This document shows, in pieces, positions 15,636 to 23,482 of a DNA stretch of 64,000 nucleotides; positions within the stretch are counted from its first letter, which is position 1, and each line of letters starts with the position of its first letter. This stretch comes from Paractinoplanes pyxinae (GTDB lineage: Bacteria > Actinomycetota > Actinomycetes > Mycobacteriales > Micromonosporaceae), in assembly GCF_026626335.1 (NCBI RefSeq), contig NZ_JAPNTZ010000011.1, positions 124,001 through 188,000 on the forward strand, given 5' to 3'. Under the pieces are notes generated by a model. The model was not told the origin of the DNA. It did no database searches and saw only the letters and a list, made by a program, of their open reading frames with translations. A program made the translations under genes and the position numbers.

Positions 15636-15660
15636 CAACTGGTCGTGTGACCACTAGTCT
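15632..15660 (+). promoter_or_regulatory. Uma2-type palindromic promoter motif, copy 3
   Basis: ACTGGTCGTGTGACCACT starts at the Uma2 stop codon, with one mismatch in the palindrome, and is followed by TAGTCT as a -10-like hexamer. No intact gene follows at the expected distance, only decayed sequence, so it probably marks the promoter of a lost gene copy. Confidence 0.5.
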
Positions 15661-15738
15661 TGGAGGCAGAGCTGATCCGGCGTGGCATGACCTGGAGAAG
15701 CGCGGCTTGCTGCCGGTGGTGGAGCCGACGCTGGCTGA

Positions 15739-15846
15739 GACGATGAAAACGCCGACGGCAAGGACTACGCCGAACTCGAGGGGGCGATCCGTGACACATA
15801 CGTCCCGGTTTTCTGCCCGGACGGGCTGTGGGAGAAGGTTGCCTAG
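15739..15846 (+). pseudogene. Decayed fragment before a PIN remnant, possibly antitoxin
   Basis: After an in-frame TGA (15736-15738) the frame is open to TAG 15844-15846. It reads DDENADGKDYAELEGAIRDT, then YVPVFCPDGLWEKVA. The stop touches the ATG of the PIN fragment (15847), the spacing expected of an antitoxin-toxin pair. No DNA-binding motif survives and no start codon is evident. The antitoxin idea rests on position only. Confidence 0.35.
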
Positions 15847-16056
15847 ATGCGCCGCGCGCTGGCTGGTCACAGTGCACATCGTGGACCCTCGGTGGTCGAC
15901 CTGGTGATCGCAGCGTCGGTGATCCGCCTCCGAATGACCGTATTGCATGAGGATCGTGACTTCGAAACGGTTGCCCGCTTCGTGCCCGAGTTGAAGCAGC
16001 ACTGGCTTCGTGAAGGGCCGCCGAAGCAAGAGGCAATGTCGGCCGTCGATGGGTGA
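15847..16056 (+). pseudogene. Truncated PIN-domain (VapC-like) toxin remnant
   Basis: 69 residues from ATG 15847. SVVDLVIAASVIRLRMTVLH followed by EDRDFETVARFVPE matches the C-terminal half of PIN ribonucleases: an acidic residue in the P/V-D-LIAA helix and the TVLHxDxDFE strand. The N-terminal strand with the first catalytic Asp is missing, so the enzyme should be inactive. The surrounding 15.64-16.06 kb is less GC-rich than its neighbours and holds no intact gene, consistent with a decayed toxin-antitoxin locus. Confidence 0.55.
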
Positions 16057-16065
16057 CGGTGTTTC

Positions 16066-16608
16066 TCAGTAGTCGACCGAGATCGCGGACATCGCCTGGA
16101 TCATGGCGGCTATGAGGAGGATGCCGAAGGCTATGCGGCGTCCGATGGCGTGCCACTGCTGACGGCGGTAGGCCTGGCACCACGCGATGCCGGCGTCGGC
16201 GGCGGCGCGCACCATCGTTCCCGAGCGGTGGGTGTCGGGCAGGACGGCCGCCTTGAGCAGGGCGATGCTTCCGCCGCGGCGGTACAGGGCCGGAGCGTAC
16301 TGCGGTCGTTGCAGTACCCGCACGTCGACGTCGTAGACCTGGTCGTCACGCCACTGCTTGGTGCGCACCTCCAAACGGTGGCGCAGATACGCGTACGCGG
16401 CCTGGGGTTGACCCAGCAGGCGGCGTTGCCACGACAGGCGGCGCCAGTGCGAGGCGACGTCGACCAGCACGTCCATGTAGATGTGGCCGGCCTCGAAGTC
16501 CCCGCCGACCAGCCGGTTCGTCTCGCGGCGCAGCTCATCGAGGTGGCACGAGACGAACGCGACGTACGCCGGTGGCGGCTCGTCGGCCATGGGTGGCACG
16601 AGATACAT
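16066..16608 (-). CDS. Hypothetical protein with C-terminal membrane helix
   Basis: 180 residues, or 174 if translation begins at the second Met (16590, MADEPPPAYV). It is mostly charged and helical: Arg-rich WRRLSWQRRLLGQPQAAYAY and LRHRLEVRTKQW. A single C-terminal hydrophobic segment (RIAFGILLIAAMIQAM, about residues 157-173) suggests a tail-anchored protein with the bulk in the cytoplasm. No known domain was recognised. It is convergent with the decayed PIN locus and divergent from ruvC. Lack of interruptions and consistent third-position GC support a real gene. Confidence 0.6.
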   Translation of the reverse strand: MYLVPPMADEPPPAYVAFVSCHLDELRRETNRLVGGDFEAGHIYMDVLVDVASHWRRLSWQRRLLGQPQAAYAYLRHRLEVRTKQWRDDQVYDVDVRVLQRPQYAPALYRRGGSIALLKAAVLPDTHRSGTMVRAAADAGIAWCQAYRRQQWHAIGRRIAFGILLIAAMIQAMSAISVDY

Positions 16609-16713
16609 GGGTCACACCCCCGCCTCCCATCGTCGAGGCGTGTCGCTGCCGGGCGCAAGAGGGCAGCGTATTAGGGTGTCGAACACACGTACGTGAGGCA
16701 GGGGAGGTCCGTG

Positions 16714-17256
16714 GTGCGCGTGCTCGGCATCGACCCGGGTCTCACCCGGTGCGGGGTCGGTGTCGTCGAGGGTGTGCCGGGGCGGCCCGGCACGATGATC
16801 GCGTACCACGTCGTCCGCACCGAACCCGACGCCGACATCGCCGAGCGCCTGCTGCTGCTCGATCGCGGGCTGGCCGCGCTGGTGGCCGAGCACAAACCCG
16901 AAAGCGTGGCCGTCGAGCGGGTCTTTTCCCAGCACAACGTCCGTACGGTCATGGGCACCGCCCAGGCCAGCGCGGTCGCCGTCCTGGCCGGGGCGCGCGC
17001 CGGGCTGCCCGTGCAGACGTACACGCCGAGCGAGGTCAAGGCGGCCGTCACCGGCTCCGGCACGGCCGGCAAGGCACAGGTCACGGCGATGGTCACCCGG
17101 CTCCTGCAGCTGGACGAGCCGCCCAAACCGGCCGACGCGGCCGACGCCCTCGCCCTCGCCATCTGCCACATCTGGCGCGGCGGCACCCGCGCCCGCATCC
17201 AGGCCGCGGCCGTCGCCGCCGCCCAACGAGCTCACCGAGGGAGAGTCCGCCGATGA
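16714..17256 (+). CDS. ruvC: Crossover junction endodeoxyribonuclease RuvC
   Basis: 180 residues, RNase H fold. Acidic active-site residues are in VLGIDPGLTRCGVG (first Asp), AVERVFSQHN (Glu) and the C-terminal DAADALALAICH (Asp pair). It cuts Holliday junctions symmetrically as part of the RuvABC resolvasome. The GTG at 16714 gives the standard start RVLGIDPG and lies 6 bases after GGGAGG; GTG 16711 is a close alternative. TAGGGT at about 16673 may be the promoter. The stop overlaps the ruvA start by 4 bases. Confidence 0.95.
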   Translation: MRVLGIDPGLTRCGVGVVEGVPGRPGTMIAYHVVRTEPDADIAERLLLLDRGLAALVAEHKPESVAVERVFSQHNVRTVMGTAQASAVAVLAGARAGLPVQTYTPSEVKAAVTGSGTAGKAQVTAMVTRLLQLDEPPKPADAADALALAICHIWRGGTRARIQAAAVAAAQRAHRGRVRR

Positions 17257-17855
17257 TCGCCAGCGTGCGCGGGGTGGTGGCGGCGATCGCGCCGGACAGC
17301 GCCGTCATCGAGGTCGGCGGGGTCGGCCTGCAGGTGCAGTGCGCCCCCGGCACCCTGGCCTCACTGCGGACGGGCGCCGAGGCCCGGCTGGCCACCAGCA
17401 TGGTCGTCCGCGAGGATTCGCTGACCCTGTACGGCTTCGCCGACGACGACGAGAAGCACCTGTTCGAGCTGCTGCAGACGGCCAGCGGCGTCGGCCCCCG
17501 GCTGGCCCAGGCCGTGCTGGCCGTGCACCAGCCCGAGACGGTCCGCCGCGCGATCTCCGGCGGCGACCTGGCCACGCTGACCCGGGTGCCCGGCATCGGC
17601 AAGAAGGGCGCCGAACGCCTGGTGCTCGAGCTGCGCGACCGCATCGGCCCCATGCCGATGGGCGACGGCGGCTCGGCCGGCATGCTGAACGGCGCTTGGC
17701 AGGATCAGGTACGCCAGGGTGTGCTCGCGCTGGGCTGGTCGGCCGCCCAGGCCGACCAGGCGGTGGCCGCGGTCGCCGAGTCCATCGACGGCGAGGTCCC
17801 CCCGGTTCCCGTGCTGCTGCGCCAGGCCATCCGCCTGCTGGGCAAGGCCCGATGA
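17253..17855 (+). CDS. ruvA: Holliday junction branch migration protein RuvA
   Basis: 200 residues in the three RuvA domains: an N-terminal OB-fold (MIASVRGVVAAIAPDSAVIE), the helix-hairpin-helix domain (SGVGPRLAQAVL, RVPGIGKKGAERLVLELRDR), and a short C-terminal domain (about residues 150-200) that docks RuvB. It forms tetramers on four-way junctions. Start and stop overlap ruvC and ruvB by 4 bases each, so the three are translated as one unit. Confidence 0.95.
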   Translation: MIASVRGVVAAIAPDSAVIEVGGVGLQVQCAPGTLASLRTGAEARLATSMVVREDSLTLYGFADDDEKHLFELLQTASGVGPRLAQAVLAVHQPETVRRAISGGDLATLTRVPGIGKKGAERLVLELRDRIGPMPMGDGGSAGMLNGAWQDQVRQGVLALGWSAAQADQAVAAVAESIDGEVPPVPVLLRQAIRLLGKAR

Positions 17856-18886
17856 CCGACGACCTGGTCTCCGCCACCGCCGGCGACGACGAGCTGGACG
17901 CCGAAGCCAGCGTCCGCCCCCGCCGCCTGGCCGACTTCATCGCCCAGCACCGCGTCCGCGACCAGCTCGACCTGCTCCTCAAGGGCGCCATGGGCCGCGG
18001 CACCCCACCCGACCACATCCTGCTCTCAGGGCCGCCCGGCTTAGGTAAGACGACGTTGGCCAACATTGTGGCGGCGGAGTTGGGGACGGGGATTCGGACC
18101 ACGAGCGGGCCGGTCATCGAGCGGTCGGGAGACCTGGCCGCGATCCTCACCGGGCTTGCGCCGGGGGATGTGCTGTTCATCGACGAGATTCACCGGATCG
18201 CCAAGCCGGCCGAAGAGTTGCTGTACAGCGCGATGGAGGACTTCCGGGTCGACGTCGTGGTGGGGAAGGGGCCGGGGGCCACCGCCATTCCGCTTGATGT
18301 GGAGCCGTTCACGCTGGTGGGGGCGACCACGCGGGCCGGGCTGCTGTCGGGGCCGATGCGGGACCGGTTCGGGTTCGTGGCTCATCTCGACTTCTATTCG
18401 CCGGCTGACCTGGACGCGCTGCTGCACCGGTCGGCCCGCATTCTCGGGGTGCCGATCACCGATGACGGCGCGGCCGAGATCGCGGGGCGGTCGCGGGGGA
18501 CGCCGCGTATCGCGAACCGGCTGCTGCGGCGGGTCCGGGACTACGCCGAGGTGCGCGCCGACGGGGTGGTGACCGAGGCTACGGCCCGCGAAGCCCTCAA
18601 GGTGTACGACGTGGACGCTCTGGGGCTCGATCGGCTCGACCGGGCCGTGTTGCGGGCTCTGATCGAGTCGTTCCGTGGCGGGCCTGTCGGTCTGTCCACG
18701 CTGGCGGTCGCGGTGGGGGAGCAGTCCGACACCGTTGAGGAGGTCTGCGAACCTTTTCTCGTACGGGCCGGTCTGCTCGCGCGTACGCCGCGGGGCCGGG
18801 TCGCCACCGAGGCGGGCTGGGCGCATCTGGGAAAGATCCCGCCCTCGGGCACGGTCCAAGGGGATTTGTTCGCACGAGATGCGTGA
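17852..18886 (+). CDS. ruvB: Holliday junction branch migration ATPase RuvB
   Basis: 344 residues, AAA+ motor. Walker A GPPGLGKTT, Walker B VLFIDEIHR, sensor 1 LVGATTRAG, the arginine finger region GPMRDRFG, and a C-terminal winged helix (LSTLAVAVGEQSDTVEEVCE). Hexameric rings pump DNA through the RuvA-bound junction. The N-terminus MTDDLVSATAGDDELDAEAS is a typical acidic actinobacterial extension. Codon use shifts to more NNG/NNT around 18050-18880, but all motifs are intact. Confidence 0.96.
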   Translation: MTDDLVSATAGDDELDAEASVRPRRLADFIAQHRVRDQLDLLLKGAMGRGTPPDHILLSGPPGLGKTTLANIVAAELGTGIRTTSGPVIERSGDLAAILTGLAPGDVLFIDEIHRIAKPAEELLYSAMEDFRVDVVVGKGPGATAIPLDVEPFTLVGATTRAGLLSGPMRDRFGFVAHLDFYSPADLDALLHRSARILGVPITDDGAAEIAGRSRGTPRIANRLLRRVRDYAEVRADGVVTEATAREALKVYDVDALGLDRLDRAVLRALIESFRGGPVGLSTLAVAVGEQSDTVEEVCEPFLVRAGLLARTPRGRVATEAGWAHLGKIPPSGTVQGDLFARDA

Positions 18887-19031
18887 AATCCCCTCGTAAT
18901 GCGAACGTGATGTGTGCCGCATTCGGAACTCCCAGGTTGACCGATTAGACTCGCCGCCGTTCAACCGGGATGTGTTTATCGCCGTCGGTCGTGGAGTTCC
19001 GCGTCACCGGCGGCCAACGGAAGGCTTATTC

Positions 19032-19418
19032 GTGGACCTGGCAGCCGAGGCATCGGGGGGCGGCAGCTTCACCCCGCTCCTCCTCATCGTTCTGCTCTTC
19101 GCCGTCATGTACTTCCTCATGATCCGGCCGCAGCAGAAGCGTCGCCGCGAGGCTCAGCAGATGCAGAACGCGCTCGGCCCCGGTGACCGCATCGTCACCA
19201 TCGGCGGCCTGCACGGCACGGTCGTCGCCGTCGCCGACGACGTCGTCACCCTCGAGATCGCCGACGGCGTGCACGTCGACTTCGCGCGCCCGGCCATCGC
19301 CCGCGTCGTGACCCAGTCGGCCGCCCCGGCCGAGGCCGTGGCCGAGGAAGAGGTCGTCGAGCCGGCCGTCGAGGAGCCGATCGTCAACCCGGTCACCGAC
19401 ACGCGTAGAAAGGACTGA
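19032..19418 (+). CDS. yajC: Preprotein translocase subunit YajC
   Basis: 128 residues. A short periplasmic N-terminus leads into one membrane helix (FTPLLLIVLLFAVMYFLMI), then the family signature RPQQKRRREAQQMQNALGPG and DRIVTIGGLHGTVV. An acidic C-terminal tail (EEEVVEPAVEEP) follows. YajC associates with SecDF at the translocon. GTG 19032 is chosen because GGAAGG stands 7 bases upstream. TAGACT around 18947 may be its -10. It is 166 bp ahead of secD, with a GC hairpin in between. Confidence 0.92.
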   Translation: MDLAAEASGGGSFTPLLLIVLLFAVMYFLMIRPQQKRRREAQQMQNALGPGDRIVTIGGLHGTVVAVADDVVTLEIADGVHVDFARPAIARVVTQSAAPAEAVAEEEVVEPAVEEPIVNPVTDTRRKD

Positions 19419-19584
19419 CAAACGCAGACGTAAGACCCCTTCGGGCCGGCCCGCGCGGCGTCATGCTGCCGGGCCGGTTCGTCGGGCCCGCGCCAGGCCG
19501 CAGCCAAGAGCGCGAAGCGGACGTTAGACTCCACGACCGCTTTAACCACATCAAGACGCCGTAAACACAGGGAGATCGAAAGCC

Positions 19585-21480
19585 GTGGCACGACCACCAC
19601 AGGGACAGATGCATCCCGGACGGCAGCTTGCCGTGCTCGGCGCGATCTTCGTCGTCCTTTACCTGCTCGTCTTCTTCGCGGGTGGGGCCAGCGGCTCCTT
19701 CACCGACCGGCTGCACCCGAAGCTGGGCCTCGACCTGGTGGGTGGCACGCAGGCCACGTACATCGCGTCGGTCGAGGGCAACCAGGTGCCGTCGAAGACC
19801 AGCATGGAGCAGGCCCGCGACATCATCGAGGAGCGGGTGAACGCCCTCGGCGTCTCCGAGGCCGAGGTGGTCATCCAGGGTGACCGCAACATCGTGGTCT
19901 CGCTCGCCGGCAAGGCCGACGACCAGCTGAAGGACCTGTCGCAGGCCGCCCAGATGCGTTTCCGCATGCTGGTCGGCACCACCGGTGACGTGGCCTCGGT
20001 GGCCCTGAACCCGCCGTCGGCCCAGCCCAGCGCGGCGCCGTCGGGCAACCCCAGTGCGAACCCGAGCGCGAACCCCGGCGCCAACCCGAGCGCCGGCGCG
20101 AGCGCGCCCGCGGTGCAGAACAGCCCGTCCTCCGGTGGCCAGGGCGGCGGCGCGCCGGCTCCCAGCGCCACGCCGAGCGCGCCCGCGCCGACGCCCAGCG
20201 CGTCCGCGAGCGCCCCGGTCAGCGCCGACACGCAGCAGCAGCGTGACGCGGTGCAGAAGAAGGTCGGCGCCGCCGCGTGGGCCGCCGCCGAGAAGCTGAC
20301 CGCCCCGGTCGACCTGAGCACCGACACCAAGGCCGGCCTGCCGTTCGCGAACTTCGCGAAGCTGTCCGGCGAAGAGGTCAACGCGCTGACCCCGCAGATG
20401 CAGTTCAACGTGCCGACGATCAGCTGCCAGCAGCTCGGCGACCGGCCGAACGGCGCCATCGACGCGGTCAACTCGCAGGCCGTGGCCTGCTACCAGAGCG
20501 CGAAGGTGCTGCTCGACAAGGCGCCGGTCGTCGGCGAGGACATCTCGAAGGCCAGCCCGCAGCTCGACCAGCAGTCCGGCCAGTGGGTTGTGTCGCTCGA
20601 CTTCACCAGCGCCGGTTCCACCAAGTGGGCCGCGCTGACCCGGCAGGCGTTCGAGGCCACCTCGAGCGACCCCTGCTTCGTGGCCGCGCAGTCGCTGTAC
20701 GGGCAGGTCGAGCACTGTGCCGTCGCCGTCGTGCTGGACAAGAATGTCATCTCGGCGCCGCAGATCCAGGGCGTGCTGACCGGCACCTCGCAGATCACCG
20801 GCCAGTTCACCTCGGCCTCGGCCCGTCAGCTGGCCGACCAGCTCAACTTCGGCGCGCTGCCGGTCACCTTCAGCTCCGGCCCGGCCCAGACCGTGTCCGC
20901 GACGCTGGGCATCCAGCAGCTCAAGGCCGGTCTGCTGGCCGCCGCGATCGGCATGGGCCTGGTGGCGATCTACGCGTTCTTCTACTACCGCCTGCTCGGC
21001 TCGGTGATCTTCCTGAGCCTGATCCTGTCGGGTCTGCTCACCTTCGGCGCGCTGGTCTTCCTGGGTCGTACGGTGGGCTTCACCCTGACCCTGGCCGGCA
21101 TCGCCGGATTCATCGTGTCCCTAGGTGTCGCGGCCGACTCGTTCGTCATCTACTTCGAACGATTGAAGGACGAGATCCACGAGGGCCGAAGTCCGCGCAG
21201 CGCCGTGCCCAGAGCCTGGGCCCGCGCTCGCCGCACGATCATCTCGGCGAACACGATCACCATCCTCGCCGCCGTGGTCCTCTACATCGTCTCGGTCGGC
21301 GCGGTTCAGGGCTTCGCGTTCGCGCTCGGCCTGTCGACCGTCCTCGACCTGGTCGTGGTGTTCCTGTTCCGCCACCCGATCATGACGATGTTCGCGCGGA
21401 CCAAGGCGTTCCTGTCGCCGCGGGTCAGTGGCCTCGGCCGCGTCCTGCGCAACGCCACGACCGATCCCAAGGAGGCCTGA
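19585..21480 (+). CDS. secD: Protein translocase subunit SecD
   Basis: 631 residues. An N-terminal helix (VLGAIFVVLYLLVFFA) comes first, then the D1 motif HPKLGLDLVGGTQATY, a large periplasmic domain, and five C-terminal membrane helices starting near residue 447 with IQQLKAGLLAAAIGMGLVAI. SecDF uses the proton gradient to pull exported proteins outward. The periplasmic domain is split by a Pro/Ser/Ala/Asn-rich linker (about residues 140-212, such as NPSANPSANPGANPSAGASA) that the E. coli protein lacks. TAGACT near 19525 could be an independent promoter. Only 1 base separates the stop from the secF start. Confidence 0.95.
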   Translation: MARPPQGQMHPGRQLAVLGAIFVVLYLLVFFAGGASGSFTDRLHPKLGLDLVGGTQATYIASVEGNQVPSKTSMEQARDIIEERVNALGVSEAEVVIQGDRNIVVSLAGKADDQLKDLSQAAQMRFRMLVGTTGDVASVALNPPSAQPSAAPSGNPSANPSANPGANPSAGASAPAVQNSPSSGGQGGGAPAPSATPSAPAPTPSASASAPVSADTQQQRDAVQKKVGAAAWAAAEKLTAPVDLSTDTKAGLPFANFAKLSGEEVNALTPQMQFNVPTISCQQLGDRPNGAIDAVNSQAVACYQSAKVLLDKAPVVGEDISKASPQLDQQSGQWVVSLDFTSAGSTKWAALTRQAFEATSSDPCFVAAQSLYGQVEHCAVAVVLDKNVISAPQIQGVLTGTSQITGQFTSASARQLADQLNFGALPVTFSSGPAQTVSATLGIQQLKAGLLAAAIGMGLVAIYAFFYYRLLGSVIFLSLILSGLLTFGALVFLGRTVGFTLTLAGIAGFIVSLGVAADSFVIYFERLKDEIHEGRSPRSAVPRAWARARRTIISANTITILAAVVLYIVSVGAVQGFAFALGLSTVLDLVVVFLFRHPIMTMFARTKAFLSPRVSGLGRVLRNATTDPKEA

Positions 21481-21481
21481 G

Positions 21482-22684
21482 ATGGCCCGCCAAGGTCTCG
21501 CCGCCCGGCTGTACGCGGGTGAGGCGAACGTCAACATCATCGGCCGGCGCAAGCTGTGGTTCATCATCGCCGCCGTGCTGGTCGCCATCTCGATCGCCAG
21601 CATCTCGATCAAGCAGTTCCACCTGGGCATCGAGTTCGCCGGCGGCACCTCGTTCAGCGTCCCGGCCAAGGTCGGCGACACCGAGCTGACCCAGGCTGAG
21701 GTGTCGGACGCGGTCGAGCGGGCCATCCAGGCGGTCGACCCGGGCGCCGAGGTCGGCGCCGCACAGCGGGTCGGCACGACGGGTGGCACGCCCACCTACA
21801 CGGTGCGCGCCTCGGCCTTGACCGCCCAGCAGGCCGAGCAGGCCAAGGCGACCCTGGTCGAGGATCTGGGCGTCGCACCCGAGGACGTGAGCGACGACCA
21901 GGTGTCGGCCGCCTGGGGTGGCCAGGTGACGCGGCAGGCTCTGCTGGGTCTGGTCATCTTCCTCGTGCTGGTGATGGTCTATCTGGTCGTCCGGTTCGAG
22001 TGGCGGATGGCGGTCGCGGCCTTGAGCTCGCTGCTGCTCGACCTGATCGTGACGGCCGGCGTCTACTCGCTCGTCGGCTTCGAGGTCACACCGTCGACGG
22101 TGATCGGCTTCCTGACGATTCTGGGTTATGCGCTCTATGACGTGGTGGTGGTGTTCGACAAGATTCAGGAGAACACCCGCGGCATCACGGCCAGCAGCCT
22201 GCGCACCTACAACGAGGCGGCCAACCTCGCGGTCAACCAGACCCTGATGCGCTCGCTCAACACCGGTCTGGTGGCGCTGCTGCCGGTCGGCGGTCTGCTC
22301 TTCATCGGGGCCGGCCTGCTGGGCGCGGGCACGCTGAAGGACCTCGGCCTGGTGCTGTTCGTCGGCATGGGCTTCGGTGTCATCGCCTCGATCCTGTTCG
22401 CGGCCCCGGTGCTGACCGTGCTCAAGGACCGTGAGCCGAAGATCAAGGCGCACACCGCCCGGGTCCTCGCCCGGCGGGCCAGCGCCCGCTCCGGCGATGT
22501 CGCCCCGCGCGGCGAGCGCACCGGCCGCGACGCGAACGTGGCGGACTCGGACGAGGCGGCCCCGGCCCTGGCCTCGGCCGCTCCCCGCCCGGGCAGCCGT
22601 CCGACGGCCAAGCGCAACACCAACCGCGGTGGGCGGCCCGGCGGCGCCGGCAACCGGCCGGCCGGGGGCAACAAGCGTCGCTGA
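21482..22684 (+). CDS. secF: Protein translocase subunit SecF
   Basis: 400 residues with six membrane helices. The conserved FHLGIEFAGGTSF motif follows the first helix, and the RND-type signature near TM4 is GFLTILGYALYDVVVVFDKI. It forms the SecDF complex with the preceding gene. The C-terminal 90 residues are a basic, disordered tail (RPGSRPTAKRNTNRGGRPGG, ending NKRR), probably cytoplasmic; such basic tails can touch the ribosome, which is inference. A strong terminator follows 17 bases later. Confidence 0.95.
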   Translation: MARQGLAARLYAGEANVNIIGRRKLWFIIAAVLVAISIASISIKQFHLGIEFAGGTSFSVPAKVGDTELTQAEVSDAVERAIQAVDPGAEVGAAQRVGTTGGTPTYTVRASALTAQQAEQAKATLVEDLGVAPEDVSDDQVSAAWGGQVTRQALLGLVIFLVLVMVYLVVRFEWRMAVAALSSLLLDLIVTAGVYSLVGFEVTPSTVIGFLTILGYALYDVVVVFDKIQENTRGITASSLRTYNEAANLAVNQTLMRSLNTGLVALLPVGGLLFIGAGLLGAGTLKDLGLVLFVGMGFGVIASILFAAPVLTVLKDREPKIKAHTARVLARRASARSGDVAPRGERTGRDANVADSDEAAPALASAAPRPGSRPTAKRNTNRGGRPGGAGNRPAGGNKRR

Positions 22685-22700
22685 CGCGCAACGACACAGC

Positions 22701-22730
22701 AAGGGGCGGCCGGTGATCCGGCCGCCCCTT
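22701..22730 (+). terminator. Intrinsic terminator after secF
   Basis: Perfect 13-bp stem (AAGGGGCGGCCGG with its exact complement) and 4-base loop TGAT, followed by CGTCGTT. It ends the yajC-secD-secF transcription unit immediately before the apt promoter hexamer at 22741. Confidence 0.85.
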
Positions 22731-22753
22731 CGTCGTTCGTTAGGCTGTCGCCC

Positions 22754-23317
22754 GTGACCGATGAGAAGCTGCGCGCCAACGGAGACAGCGGGCCCGATCT
22801 GGCCGCGGTGGTCGCCGGCGGCACGATCGACGTGCCCGACTTCCCCAAGCCGGGCGTCGCCTTCAAGGACCTGATGCCGCTGTTCGCCGACGGGCGGGCG
22901 TTCCACGAGGTGATCGACGGGATCGTCGGGCACTACGGGGCCGACTCGTTCGACGTGGTGGCCGGGGTGGAGGCGCGCGGCTTCGTGGTGGCGGCGGCCA
23001 TCGCGTACGCGGCGGGGGTCGGCGTCGTGCCGGTGCGCAAGGCCGGCAAGCTGCCGCGCCAGGCCCTGGCCGCCTCGTACGAGCTCGAGTACGGCGAGGC
23101 CACCCTCGAGGTGCACGAGGACGCGTTCATCGCCGGGCAGCGGGTTCTGGTGGTCGACGACGTGCTCGCCACGGGCGGCACGGCGGGCGCCGCGCTGGAG
23201 CTGGTCGAGCGGGCGGGTGGCACGGTTGTCGGCTTCACCGTGCTGATGGAGCTGGCCTTCCTCAAGGGGCGGGAAAGGCTGAAGCCCCGCACGGTCCACG
23301 CCCTGCTGACCGTTTGA
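22754..23317 (+). CDS. apt: Adenine phosphoribosyltransferase
   Basis: 187 residues, type I PRTase fold. It has DVPDFPKPGVAFKDLMPLF at the hood, EARGFVVAAAIAYA, and the PRPP loop VLVVDDVLATGGTAGAALE. It salvages adenine to AMP. The GTG at 22754 stands 7 bases after TAGGCT (22741-22746), again a leaderless arrangement. Order apt then rel is conserved in actinobacteria and links purine salvage to (p)ppGpp control. Confidence 0.95.
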   Translation: MTDEKLRANGDSGPDLAAVVAGGTIDVPDFPKPGVAFKDLMPLFADGRAFHEVIDGIVGHYGADSFDVVAGVEARGFVVAAAIAYAAGVGVVPVRKAGKLPRQALAASYELEYGEATLEVHEDAFIAGQRVLVVDDVLATGGTAGAALELVERAGGTVVGFTVLMELAFLKGRERLKPRTVHALLTV

Positions 23318-23482
23318 TGCGGCTTTGCCGGTCTCCGCGAGGCTCTTTCGGAGGTTCGGCCGCGCCATCGGGGAAGACTGTGCGGGTAGGATGGCGTTCC
23401 TAACCAGGTGACCAACCCTGGCATTGGTGGACCTTCGCCGGCGACGACCGGCGTGGTCCCGAGTGATGGTGTGAGGAGGCCG

